NCBI GenBank assembly: GCA_016715765.1
Contig: JADJZJ010000031.1
Coordinates: 1 to 64,000 of the forward strand
Reading direction: 5' to 3'
DNA: 64,000 nt
Source of the DNA: Opitutaceae bacterium
GTDB lineage: Bacteria; Verrucomicrobiota; Verrucomicrobiia; Opitutales; Opitutaceae
Positions 25,315 to 38,809 of this stretch are shown piece after piece (within the stretch, counting starts at the first letter, position 1; each line of letters starts with the position of its first letter). The notes beneath the pieces were generated by a model. That model was not told the origin of the DNA. It ran no database searches and saw only the letters and a program-made list of their open reading frames with translations. Both the position numbers and the translations under genes were made by a program.

Positions 25315-25469
25315 CCACGGATTGCACGGATCTCACGGATAGGAATCCCCAGCCAAGGCATTGTCCACAAGAGGCTCAAGAAGCTCAGAAATCCGGCATC
25401 CGGTGCCACTCTTGAGTATTTTGAGCCTCCTGTGGCCATTCTTATCCGTGGCATCCGTGCAATCCGTGG
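25315..25469. repeat. Nested inverted repeat (CCACGGATTGCACGGAT type)
   Basis: The outer arms are CCACGGATTGCACGGATCTC.. at 25315-25346 and an imperfect mirror at 25438-25469. Inner arms CCACAAGAGGCTCAAGAAGC (from about 25369) and a mirror ending at about 25434 nest inside. The outer sequence resembles a dispersed repeat seen in many bacterial genomes. It fills the gap between two minus-strand genes. Confidence 0.8.
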
Positions 25470-25484
25470 TCAAAAAAGGTTCGG

Positions 25485-25985
25485 CTATTTCTTTTTGTCC
25501 GCCGTGCTCGCTGACGCCGGATCGCCGGGAGGAATCGCCCGGCTGCGGTAGACGTCGTAGTCCGGCACGATGCGCGAATAAGGCAGGTCCATCAGCGGCG
25601 ACGAGATCATGAAGTCCGCCGATGCCCGGTCGCAGGCGATGGGGATGTTCCAGACCACGGCCATGCGGAGCAATGCCTTCACGTCGGGATCATGCGGCTG
25701 CGGCTCGAGCGGATCCCAGAAGAAGATGAGAAAGTCGATGTCGCCATCCACGATCTTGGCGCCGATCTGCTGGTCGCCGCCCAGCGGGCCGCTCTGCAGC
25801 TTGGTGATCGGGAACTTGAGTTCCTTTTCGAGCAGCAGACCGGTCGTGCCGGTGGCGAAGACCTTGTGGTGCGCCAGCAGGTCGCGGTTGAACTTCGCCC
25901 ATTCGACGAGGTCGCGCTTCTTGTGATCATGCGCCACCAGCGCGATCTTCTTGTCCAGCTCCATGACGATTTTCTTGTAGGCCAT
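25485..25985 (-). CDS. mgsA: Methylglyoxal synthase
   Basis: The 166-residue enzyme converts dihydroxyacetone phosphate to methylglyoxal and phosphate, a bypass of lower glycolysis under sugar-phosphate load. Signatures are plain: KKIALVAHDHKK at the N-terminus, FATGTTGLLLEKEL, the phosphate-binding LQSGPLGGDQQIGAKI, the catalytic Asp region VDGDIDFLIFFWDPLEPQPHDPDVKALLR, and NIPIACDRASADFMISSPLM. The C-terminal 25 residues beyond the usual end are polar and poorly conserved (GDPASASTADKKK). The VOC protein at 7285-7743 could in principle detoxify related compounds, but there is no direct link. Confidence 0.95.
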   Translation of the reverse strand: MAYKKIVMELDKKIALVAHDHKKRDLVEWAKFNRDLLAHHKVFATGTTGLLLEKELKFPITKLQSGPLGGDQQIGAKIVDGDIDFLIFFWDPLEPQPHDPDVKALLRMAVVWNIPIACDRASADFMISSPLMDLPYSRIVPDYDVYRSRAIPPGDPASASTADKKK

Positions 25986-26034
25986 GGCGGGAGTATAGCA
26001 GGACGCGGGCCGGAGGCAATGGAGGGCGGGTTTG

Positions 26035-26172
26035 AGATCCCCCGTCTTTGGTATGATTCATACGCGGTGCGGCGTTCGGGGCAGGTCGGAGACCCCACTG
26101 TGGCGACGAGCGTGAGCAAGTGGAGTTTTGGCATACGCAGCGTGTGATCCACTCGCTCACGCTCGTAGCTAC
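26035..26172. repeat. Degenerate module A followed by module B palindrome
   Basis: GCGGGTTTGAGATCCCCCGTC near 26027-26045 looks like a worn module A. Module B follows: GGCGACGAGCGTGAGCAAGTGG at about 26103-26123 (two differences from the usual arm), then the standard mirror at 26148-26172, around a 23-base loop. It lies between mgsA and gltD, both on the minus strand. Confidence 0.75.
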
Positions 26173-27285
26173 ATCTGGAATTGGCACGACAACGGGCGAG
26201 CCTGCCTGAACCGCCTTGAGCCTTACGGCAGGTCGGTCGCGCCCATCAGGAAGCGGTCGCACTCGCGCGCGGCCCCGCGGCCCTCGTTGATCGCCCACAC
26301 AACCAGGCTCTGGCCGCGGCGGCAGTCGCCGGCGGCGAAGACCCCGGGGATGCTGGTGGTGAACGCACCGTGCTCGGCCTTGATGTTGGAGCGGGCGTCG
26401 GTCTCGACGTTGATCTCCTTGAGCAGGGCCTGCTCGGGCCCGAGGAAACCCATCGCGAGCAGCACGAGCTGCGCGGGACGCGTCTTTTCGGTGCCGGGCT
26501 GTTCCTTGGGGATGAACTGACCCTTGTCGTTCTTCTCCCACTTGATCTCGACGGTCACGAGTTCCTTCACGTTGCCGGCCTCGTCGCCCACGAACTTTTT
26601 CACGGTGGTGAGATAGATGCGCGGATCGGCGCCGAACTTCGCCGCGGCCTCCTCCTGGCCGTAGTCCATCTTGTAGACCTTGGGCCACTCGGGCCAGGGA
26701 TTGTCCGCCGCGCGTTCCATGGGCGGCTTCGGCAGAATCTCGATCTGCACCAGGCTCTTGCAGCCGTGGCGCATGGAGGTGCCGACGCAGTCGGTGCCGG
26801 TGTCGCCGCCGCCGATGACGACGACGTCCTTGCCCGCGGCGTTGATCGGGCTCGAAGCGCCGGCGAGCACGGCCTTGGTGTTGGCGGTGAGGAACTCCAT
26901 CGCGAAGTGCACGCCCTTGAGGTTGCGGCCCTCGATGGGGAGGTCGCGCGGCTGGGTGGCGCCGGTGCAGATGACGGTGGCGTCGTATTCCTTGAGGAAG
27001 ATCTGCGGCTCGACGTTGTCGCCGACGTTGGCGTTGCAGATGAACTTGATGCCTTCCTTCTCCATGAGCTTGATGCGGCGGAGGACGACCTCCTGCTTGT
27101 CGAGCTTCATGTTCGGGATGCCGTACATCAGCAGGCCGCCCGGACGGTCGGCGCGCTCGAAGACCGTGACGGTGTGGCCGGCGAGATTGAGCTGCGCGGC
27201 GGCGGCGAGGCCGGCGGGGCCGGAGCCGATGACGGCGACCTTCTTGCCGGTGCGGACCTTCGGCGCCTCGGGGACCACCCAACCC

Positions 27286-32469
<5,184 letters not shown>

Positions 32470-32541
32470 GAGCTGGATTTATGCCGCTTCCCCGGGGAAG
32501 GAAACGCTGACGGTGGCGGGCGGAAGGTTAGGTGTGGGGAC

Positions 32542-32577
32542 AAAAAAAAGGCCGGTCGCAATTCGCGAGAGCCGGCC
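32542..32577 (-). terminator. Intrinsic terminator after the glutaredoxin gene
   Basis: Reading the minus strand, GGCCGGC pairs with CCGGCC (32577-32571 with 32555-32550), with an inner TCGCGAATTGCGA stem, followed by eight T at 32549-32542. It ends the glutaredoxin transcript before gltB. Confidence 0.85.
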
Positions 32578-32609
32578 CGGAGCGTTTGGTTTACGGTGAG
32601 CTCTCAGCG

Positions 32610-32945
32610 TTAGAAGAAGCGGACGGTTTTGGTGGCCATTTTGGCGTGTTCGGCGTCCGAGCAGCCCGCGTTGGTGGGCACTTCGGTCGCGGCTTCGGTC
32701 GGTTTCACAAGGTCGTTGCTGAGCAGGTAATTCTCCACTTCCTCGCCGGAGATGTCGGCGAGCATCACACCGTCGATTTCAACGCAGGGCGAAAGCGGCT
32801 GGCCGGACTTCTGCACCATCTCGGCGTAATTTTCGCGGTTGTTGATGATATCGATGTCCTCAAAGGCGAGGCCGTGCTTGCGGAGGACGGCGCGGACGCC
32901 ATTGGACCATCCGCAGTGCGGCTTAAGATAGGCTTTGATATTCAT
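32610..32945 (-). CDS. Glutaredoxin-like monothiol protein
   Basis: A 111-residue protein with the glutaredoxin start MNIKAYLKPHCGWSNGVRAVLRKHG. The active site is C-G-W-S (Cys11, Ser14), so it is monothiol. A cis-Pro region (GQPLSPCVEIDG) follows, then the glutathione-binding GVMLADISGEEVENYL. The C-terminal 30 residues (KPTEAATEVPTNAGCSDAEHAKMATKTVRFF) are an extension with a further Cys. It may act in redox repair or iron-sulfur transfer; glutamate synthase next door is an iron-sulfur enzyme, but a link is only suggestive. The ATG at 32945 directly precedes the first strand; one at 32978 would add an unrelated leader. Confidence 0.85.
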   Translation of the reverse strand: MNIKAYLKPHCGWSNGVRAVLRKHGLAFEDIDIINNRENYAEMVQKSGQPLSPCVEIDGVMLADISGEEVENYLLSNDLVKPTEAATEVPTNAGCSDAEHAKMATKTVRFF

Positions 32946-33046
32946 GCGATAGGATGACGCGGGACAAAAGTCGCGCAAGGTATAGGGTGCGATTTACCAC
33001 GGGCAAGAGGAACTTTAGGAAATCTTTGGCATATGGCCGCTCGCGC

Positions 33047-33877
33047 TTATGACCGTCGCAGTCCGCGGCGGAAAGCCGTGGGCGCCTGGCCGGTCTGCCG
33101 GCGGAACTGCCGCGAGAAATAAAAGATGTCCTGAAAGCCCAGCGCCTCGGCGATCATGCCGACCGTCAGGTCCGACTCCGCCAGCAGCTGCCGCGCCCGC
33201 CCCACCCGCGCCTGGATCACAAAATCCTGCGGGCGCAGTCCGGTCACCTTGAGGAAGACGCGGGAAAAATGATCGGGACTGTAGCCGGCCGTCCGTGCCA
33301 GCTCGGCCACGGGCGGCACCCGGCCCGGGCTCTCGCGGATCTGGGCGGCCACGCGCAAAATCAGGTCGCGGTGGCGCAGCTCGGTCCCCGGCCCGTGCTG
33401 GGCGTCCGCGGACGCATGTTCGCGGACCAGTTCCATCAGCAGCCCGCCCAGGAGGGCGGCGCCCACCGGCGCGCCGGTGCGTTCCGGCGCAAGTTCGATG
33501 ATGCGCCGCATGACCCGGTCCACAAATTCCACCTGCCGCGTGCGCAGCACTTCAAAGGGCGGCGTGAAAGCGGATAAAGGCAAATCACGCGGCGGCGTCA
33601 CCAGCTGGAAGTGGATGAAATTCACCCCCAGCCGCTCGACCGAGTCCTGCTCGGCCTCATAACGCCGGCCGGGGCGCATCCAGACACAGGTGCCCGGGAC
33701 CAGCGGCACCTCCTCCCCCTCGATCGCCATGAGGCCGCGGCCGGCCCAGACATACCACAGGTCGAAATCGTGCAGCCCCCGCGACCAGTCGCGACCCAGG
33801 TGCCAGCCGGGCTCGCAGCGGACGCGGCCCGCCTGGTGCAGGCGCGGCTCGCAGCGTTGACGGGCGATTTGAAACAT
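33047..33877 (-). CDS. AraC family transcriptional regulator
   Basis: A 276-residue regulator. The N-terminal cupin-like part has WYVWAGRGLMAIEGEEVPLVPGTCVWMRPGRRYEAEQD, typical of AraC ligand-sensing domains. The C-terminal 100 residues hold the double helix-turn-helix, with PPVAELARTAGYSPDHFSRVFLKVTGLRPQDFV and TVGMIAEALGFQDIFYFSRQFRRQTGQAPTAFRR. It is divergent from a PhyH dioxygenase whose start is 81 bases away. The same regulator/dioxygenase arrangement is found at 19981-21829. The start at 33877 is chosen because sequence upstream of it is unlike the family. Confidence 0.9.
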   Translation of the reverse strand: MFQIARQRCEPRLHQAGRVRCEPGWHLGRDWSRGLHDFDLWYVWAGRGLMAIEGEEVPLVPGTCVWMRPGRRYEAEQDSVERLGVNFIHFQLVTPPRDLPLSAFTPPFEVLRTRQVEFVDRVMRRIIELAPERTGAPVGAALLGGLLMELVREHASADAQHGPGTELRHRDLILRVAAQIRESPGRVPPVAELARTAGYSPDHFSRVFLKVTGLRPQDFVIQARVGRARQLLAESDLTVGMIAEALGFQDIFYFSRQFRRQTGQAPTAFRRGLRRS

Positions 33878-33957
33878 AACGGATAAACACAAATAATTAG
33901 CGGGACCGTGCATGGCTGCGCAATCCCGTTTCTGGCACCTTCGCCGGCCTCAACCCC
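33878..33957. promoter_or_regulatory. Divergent promoter region between AraC and PhyH genes
   Basis: The 80-base space contains an AT-rich stretch (GATAAACACAAATAATTAG, 33882-33900), as in the first AraC/PhyH pair. It must hold both promoters and probably the regulator site. Confidence 0.45.
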
Positions 33958-34824
33958 ATGAGCACACCCGCCGCGACCGCCCCCCAGTTTGATCCTGGCT
34001 CCGCCATGCACGCCCCCGAGCTTTACCAGCCGGTGGCCACCGGTTTCGGGGTCGAGCATCTCGAGGACATCGGTCCGCGGGAAATCGCCTTCTACCGCGA
34101 ACACGGTTATCTGATCGTGCGGCAGGCCTTCACCCCGGGCGAAACCGCCGCCGCCCTGCAGGGACTCGTGGATCTCATCATGGGCCGGCGGCCTGATTTC
34201 ACCGGCCTGCATTTCGAGGCGGCGGCCAAGGACATCCTGCCCACCCTCACCCCCGACCAGCGCCAGGATGCCGTCCGCAAGGTCTGGCACTTCGTTAATT
34301 TCGACGAGCGGCTGAAGGCGCTGTCCCATCACCCCAAGCTGCTGGCGGTCGTGCGGCAGCTGATCGGCGACCGCACCCCCTTCATGTTCCAGGACATGGC
34401 ATTGGTGAAACCGCCCCGCCTCGGCCGCGAAAAGCCATGGCATCAGGACCACGCCTACTTCGATTACCCGCTCGGCACGCCGGTCGTCGGAGTCTGGATC
34501 GCCCTCGACGAGGCCACGGTGGAGAACGGCTGCATGCAATTTCTCCCCGGCCGCCACCGGGAGGGTCCGAAAATCCATTTCCAGCGCCGCGACTGGCAGA
34601 TCTGCGACACCGAGATGCTCGGCGCCCAATCCGTCGCCGCCCCGCTCCAGCCCGGCGGCCTGCTCCTCTTTGACGGCCTGCTGCCGCACGGCACCCCGCA
34701 CAACTCCTCGCCCCGGCGCCGCCGCGCGCTGCAGTACCATTACACGGCGGAAAACGTCGTGAAGTCCTCGACCGAGGAGCGCCTGAAGCACTTCGGCAGC
34801 GAGGGCAAGAACGTGACGTGCTGA
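33958..34824 (+). CDS. Phytanoyl-CoA dioxygenase (PhyH) family protein
   Basis: A 288-residue Fe(II)/2-oxoglutarate dioxygenase. The N-terminal helix is EIAFYREHGYLIVRQAFTPGETAAAL. The H-x-D metal pair is in PWHQDHAYF, and the distal His in LLPHGTPHNSSPRRRRALQYHY, with Arg residues that would hold the co-substrate. The VWIALDEATVENGCMQFLPGRHREG segment is typical of the group. Unlike the PhyH at 19981-20895 it has the canonical metal triad. The substrate is unknown. It is divergent from an AraC regulator. Confidence 0.88.
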   Translation: MSTPAATAPQFDPGSAMHAPELYQPVATGFGVEHLEDIGPREIAFYREHGYLIVRQAFTPGETAAALQGLVDLIMGRRPDFTGLHFEAAAKDILPTLTPDQRQDAVRKVWHFVNFDERLKALSHHPKLLAVVRQLIGDRTPFMFQDMALVKPPRLGREKPWHQDHAYFDYPLGTPVVGVWIALDEATVENGCMQFLPGRHREGPKIHFQRRDWQICDTEMLGAQSVAAPLQPGGLLLFDGLLPHGTPHNSSPRRRRALQYHYTAENVVKSSTEERLKHFGSEGKNVTC

Positions 34825-34842
34825 GGGCGGGGGGACGGCCTT

Positions 34843-34980
34843 GGGGGCGCGACCGCCCTCGGTCGCAATTATCCGCAAGCGTTACGTCAACCGACCGCAT
34901 TCACGTCACGATCAGCCGCATCGGCCGTCGAGGCTCCCTTGCCTGGTGCACGATTGCGACCGAGGGCGGTCGCGCTCCCA
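34843..34980. repeat. Module C inverted repeat (GCGCGACCGCCCTCGGTCGC)
   Basis: GGGGGCGCGACCGCCCTCGG.. at 34843-34869 is mirrored at 34953-34980 almost exactly, around an 83-base loop. Part of the same arm is found at 7131, 38669-38692 and in shorter form near 19655 and 19923. The element fills the 263-base gap after the PhyH gene; I see no gene in it. Confidence 0.88.
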
Positions 34981-35087
34981 CCGGCCTTCGCCATGCCATC
35001 GCCTGTTCCCGGTTCCCCACCGGTGCGACGTGCGCATCCCGCACTTTCGCCTAGCTCCCTCCGACGGCGTGCCTTATCACACGCCGG

Positions 35088-36065
35088 ATGAAAGTCCTCG
35101 TGACCGGTGCCGCCGGCTTCATCGGCCATCATGTCTGCGCCCGCCTCGCCGGGACGCAGCAGTGCGACGTGCTGGGCGTGGACAATCTCAGCGACTACTA
35201 TTCCGTCGAGCTGAAGCGCGCCCGGCTGGCGCTGCTCGACCCCCTGGAAACCTTCCGCTTTGTGCAGGCGGACTTCGCCGACGCGACGGCCTTCAACGGC
35301 CTCTACGATCACTTCAAGCCCGACTACGTCGTGCATCTCGGCGCCCAGGCCGGGGTCCGCTACAGCCTGGAAAACCCCGCGGCCTACGTGCACAGCAACC
35401 TGCTCGGCTTCACCACCGTGCTCGAGGCCTGCCGCCACCGGGCGCCCAAGCACCTCGTCTTCGCCTCCAGCAGCAGTGTTTATGGCGCGGGTTCGCGGCC
35501 GCCCTTTGCCGAGGACGCCAATACCGACCGGCCGCTGTCGTTCTATGGCGCCACCAAGAAAAGCAACGAGGTCATGGCGCACAGCTACGCCCATCTGCAC
35601 GGGATTAATGTCACCGGCCTGCGTTTTTTCTCCGTCTATGGACCGTGGGGCCGGCCCGACATGGCGCCGACCCTCTTTGCGCAGGCGATCTGCGACGACC
35701 GGCCCGTCACGCTCTTCAACGACGGCAGGAACCTGCGCGATTTCACCTACGTGGACGACATCGTGGACGGCGTGCTGAAGGTGCTCCTCTATCCCCCGGC
35801 GGAGCGCCCCACCCCGCCCTGCCGGATCTTCAATCTCGGTCACAACCGCCCGGTGGAAACCATTCTCTTCGTGCGCATGCTCGAGCAACTGCTTGGCCGC
35901 ACCGCCCGGATCGAACTCACGGGTCCGCAGCCCGGCGACATGTTCGAAACCTGTGCCGACCTCACCCGCATCCATGCGGCCGTCGGCTACACGCCGCGCG
36001 TGCCGCTGGAGGAGGGCCTGCGGCGTTTCGTCGAGTGGTTTCGGAGCTACTACGGCCGGGGCTGA
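35088..36065 (+). CDS. NAD-dependent epimerase/dehydratase (UDP-glucuronate 4-epimerase type)
   Basis: A 325-residue extended short-chain dehydrogenase. NAD binding is at VTGAAGFIGHHVCARLAG (residues 5-22), and DNLSDYYSVELKRARLALL is typical of the UDP-glucuronate epimerase branch. The catalytic residues are in FASSSSVYG and YGATKKSNEVMAHSYAHLHG. RFFSVYGPWGRPDMAP is another branch signature. It would make UDP-galacturonate for cell-surface polysaccharide. The stop is six bases before the transporter gene, so the two are probably one transcript. Confidence 0.88.
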   Translation: MKVLVTGAAGFIGHHVCARLAGTQQCDVLGVDNLSDYYSVELKRARLALLDPLETFRFVQADFADATAFNGLYDHFKPDYVVHLGAQAGVRYSLENPAAYVHSNLLGFTTVLEACRHRAPKHLVFASSSSVYGAGSRPPFAEDANTDRPLSFYGATKKSNEVMAHSYAHLHGINVTGLRFFSVYGPWGRPDMAPTLFAQAICDDRPVTLFNDGRNLRDFTYVDDIVDGVLKVLLYPPAERPTPPCRIFNLGHNRPVETILFVRMLEQLLGRTARIELTGPQPGDMFETCADLTRIHAAVGYTPRVPLEEGLRRFVEWFRSYYGRG

Positions 36066-36071
36066 GCCGCG

Positions 36072-37295
36072 ATGACCTGGTTTGACTGGCTGATCGCCGC
36101 CCTCGTCGTTGTCACCCTCATCGGCGTGGCGATCGGTCGCTACCCGTGGCTGAAGATGAACCGCGCCACGATCGCCCTGGTCGGCGCCACCCTGCTCATC
36201 GCGCTCGGCGCGCTCACCCTGGATGAGGCCTACCGGGCCGTGGACTGGAACACGATTCTCCTGCTGTTCGGCATGATGGTGCTGAACGTCAACCTGCGCA
36301 CCTCGGGGTTTTTCCATCTCGTCACGACCCAGGTGCTCGTGCGGGCCCGCACCCCGCGCCGGCTGCTGGCGCTGCTGGTAGTTGTTTCCGGCGTGCTGTC
36401 GGCCATTTTCCTCAACGACACCATCGTCCTGGTCTTCACCCCGCTCGTGCTCGACATCGTGCTGGCCCTCAGGCGCAACCCCCTGCCCTATCTCATCGGA
36501 CTCGTGACCGCGGCCAACATCGGCTCGGTGGCCACCATCACCGGCAATCCACAGAACATGCTGGTCGGCATCGCCTCCGGCATCAGCTATGTTGATTTCA
36601 CCCGGGCGCTCGGTCCGGTGGCCCTGCTCGGCCTGGGCTGCATCTGGGTTGTGCTGGTCCTGGTCTACCCGCGGGAATTCACCGCCGAACCCCTCGCCGC
36701 CAGCCCACCCGAAGTGCCGCCGCCCAATTACCGGCGCCTGCGCAAATCCCTCGTGGCCACGATTCTCCTGCTGGCCGCGCTGATTTTCGGGGTGCCGGCC
36801 CCGCTGGCCGCCGGCCTGGCGGCGGCGCTGCTGCTGGTTTCGCGCCGGTTGGACCCCGACAAGGTGTTTCAGGAGATTGACTGGGGTTTGCTGGTTTTCT
36901 TCTGCGGTCTCTTTGTCGTGACCGGGGCCATCGAACACTCCGGCATCGGTGAACGGCTGTTCGCCCTGCTGCGCCCCTATGCCGACCACGGTCCCGCCGC
37001 GCTGACCGGCGTCTCGCTGGTGCTCAGCAACCTGGTGTCCAACGTGCCGGCCGTGATGCTGTTCCGTCCCATCGTGCCCACCCTCGCCGATCCCCACTCC
37101 GCGTGGCTGACCCTGGCCATGGCCACCACGCTGGCCGGCAATCTCACCCTCCTCGGTTCGGTGGCCAACCTGATCGTCGCCGAAATCGCCCAAAAGCGCG
37201 GCGTGCATCTTTCCTTCACGGAATACCTCAAGGCCGGGACCCCCATCGCCATCCTCAGCCTGCTCCTCGGCATCGGCTGGATGACGCTGGCTTGA
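36072..37295 (+). CDS. ArsB/NhaD-type ion transporter (SLC13-like)
   Basis: A 407-residue inner-membrane protein with about ten to eleven hydrophobic segments. The ion transporter superfamily signature FLNDTIVLVFTPLVLDIV is followed by LVTAANIGSVATITGNPQNMLVGIASG in the first half, and LVLSNLVSNVPAVMLFRPI with NLTLLGSVANLIVAEIAQKRG in the second. The paired S/T-N-x-x-S/T-N-V-P and G-N-P-Q-N loops are the substrate-binding hairpins of the family. The ion (arsenite, sodium, dicarboxylate) cannot be told. The end is 199 bases before recA. Confidence 0.85.
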   Translation: MTWFDWLIAALVVVTLIGVAIGRYPWLKMNRATIALVGATLLIALGALTLDEAYRAVDWNTILLLFGMMVLNVNLRTSGFFHLVTTQVLVRARTPRRLLALLVVVSGVLSAIFLNDTIVLVFTPLVLDIVLALRRNPLPYLIGLVTAANIGSVATITGNPQNMLVGIASGISYVDFTRALGPVALLGLGCIWVVLVLVYPREFTAEPLAASPPEVPPPNYRRLRKSLVATILLLAALIFGVPAPLAAGLAAALLLVSRRLDPDKVFQEIDWGLLVFFCGLFVVTGAIEHSGIGERLFALLRPYADHGPAALTGVSLVLSNLVSNVPAVMLFRPIVPTLADPHSAWLTLAMATTLAGNLTLLGSVANLIVAEIAQKRGVHLSFTEYLKAGTPIAILSLLLGIGWMTLA

Positions 37296-37494
37296 TCCGG
37301 CTGCGGATATAAATTGGCATTCCGTACGGCTGGGACCGTATTTGACCCACCCTGCTGTTAAGCTGGATGGATTAAATTCATGAGACCGCACTCCCTTCCG
37401 CTCTTTCCTGCCAAGCCGGGCTTGCCTCGCCCCAACGGTCTCCCACGCTGACCGCAAAGTTTCACTTAATCTCAACGCACCACCCAGCTCTCCC

Positions 37495-38565
37495 ATGTCC
37501 AAAGCCGCACCCGCCAAAGCCTCCGCCGCCGTCGTTCCCGCCGCCGCCGCGCGCGACAAAAACATCGAGCTCGCGCTCTCCTCGATCACCAAGCAGTTCG
37601 GCGAAGGCTCGATCATGCGCCTGGGCAGCAACACCAAGATGAAGGTCGAGACGCTCTCGACGGGCTCGCTCGCCGTGGATCTCGCCCTCGGCGTCGGCGG
37701 CCTGCCCAAGGGCCGCATCATCGAGGTCTACGGCCCGGAATCCTCCGGCAAAACCACCTTCTGCCTGAGCGTCATCGCCGAGGCCCAAAAGCAGGGCGGA
37801 CTCGCCGCCTTCATTGACGTCGAGCACGCGCTCGATCCGAAATACGCCCGCGTCGTTGGCGTGAACCTCGACGATCTCCTCGTTTCCCAGCCCGACTCCG
37901 GCGAGGACGCGCTCAACATCATGGAGACGCTCATCCGCTCCAACTCGATCGACGTGATCGTGCTCGACTCGGTCGCCGCCCTCACCACCAAGGCCGAGCT
38001 CGACGGCCAGATGGGCGACATGACCATGGGCAGCCAGGCCCGCCTGATGTCCCAGGCCATGCGCCGGCTCACCGCCGTCGTCAGCAAGACGAACTGCATC
38101 TGCATTTTCACGAATCAGATTCGCGAGAAGATCGGCGTCATGTTCGGCAACCCCGAGACGACCTCCGGCGGCCGCGCGCTCAAATTCTTCGCCTCCGTCC
38201 GCATCGACATCCGCCGCAAGGACCAGATCAAGACCCCCGAGGGCAAGGTCGTGGGCAACCGCACCAAGATCAAGGTCGTGAAGAACAAGGTCGCCCCGCC
38301 GTTCACCGAGTGTGAGTTCGACATCATGTACGACGAGGGCATTTCCAAGCTCGGCTCGATCCTCGACCTCGGACTCGACCACAAGATTCTCGAGAAGAAG
38401 GGCGCGTGGATCGCCTACGAGGGCAACCTCGTCGGCCAGGGCCGCGACGCCGCCAAGCAGGCGCTGCGCGACAAGCCCGAACTCGCCGAGAAGATCTCCA
38501 AGGCCATCCTCGAAAAGGTGAACGTGAAGGGCGGCGAGGCCGTCACCGGCGAAAACGTGGAGTAA
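37495..38565 (+). CDS. recA: Recombinase RecA
   Basis: The 356-residue strand-exchange protein for homologous recombination and SOS signalling. Walker A is GPESSGKTT from residue 80. VIVLDSVAALTTKAELDGQMGD and the DNA-binding loop region TMGSQARLMSQAMRRLTAVV follow, then NQIREKIGVMFGNPETTSGGRALKFFASVRIDI. The N-terminal 20 residues are Ala/Lys-rich (SKAAPAKASAAVVPAAAARDK) before the usual NIELALSSITKQFGEGSIMRLG. No RBS of note precedes the ATG. I did not recognise a LexA box in the 199-base upstream stretch. A module A repeat with a T-run after it lies 15-45 bases past the stop and may be the terminator. Confidence 0.97.
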   Translation: MSKAAPAKASAAVVPAAAARDKNIELALSSITKQFGEGSIMRLGSNTKMKVETLSTGSLAVDLALGVGGLPKGRIIEVYGPESSGKTTFCLSVIAEAQKQGGLAAFIDVEHALDPKYARVVGVNLDDLLVSQPDSGEDALNIMETLIRSNSIDVIVLDSVAALTTKAELDGQMGDMTMGSQARLMSQAMRRLTAVVSKTNCICIFTNQIREKIGVMFGNPETTSGGRALKFFASVRIDIRRKDQIKTPEGKVVGNRTKIKVVKNKVAPPFTECEFDIMYDEGISKLGSILDLGLDHKILEKKGAWIAYEGNLVGQGRDAAKQALRDKPELAEKISKAILEKVNVKGGEAVTGENVE

Positions 38566-38580
38566 ATCCGCGTGAAGTTG

Positions 38581-38760
38581 TAGGGCGGGGATTCCGATCC
38601 CCGCCTTTTGCGCATCCCGCTAGAATCCAATCTTTATCTTTCTCGGCTTGGATAGGTTGACGCATCATTGCGACTAAGGGCGGTCGCGCTCCCAGGCGGG
38701 GATCGAAATCCCCGCCCTGCAAACTGAACCTCGATCGCGTCGCCAGAAAGATTGGATTGC
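38581..38760. repeat. Composite repeat after recA: module A - CTTTCTC block - C' - A'
   Basis: Module A (TAGGGCGGGGATTCCGATCC..) at 38581-38605 is followed by CCAATCTTTATCTTTCTCGG (38627-38646). Then comes the mirrored half of module C (ATTGCGACTAAGGGCGGTCG.., 38667-38693) and the mirror of A (38695-38720). An outer pair, AATCCAATCTTT at 38625-38636 and AAAGATTGGATT at 38747-38758, also faces inward. It fills the gap between recA and the GH43 gene. Confidence 0.8.
38584..38609 (+). terminator. Probable recA terminator formed by module A
   Basis: GGCGGGGAT at 38584-38592 pairs with ATCCCCGCC at 38597-38605 around a TCCG loop, and four T follow. The repeat here has a terminator shape; elsewhere the T-run is missing. 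Confidence 0.65.
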
Positions 38761-38809
38761 CGCGCAATTGGCTGGATAAAGTCGGCATTGGAAACAAGCC
38801 CACCCCTCC

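Noticed and set aside
37296..37494. Region before recA examined for a LexA box and a sigma-70 promoter
   Set aside because: TATAAA and TTGACC occur but not at usable spacing, and no clear dyad could be assigned as a LexA site.
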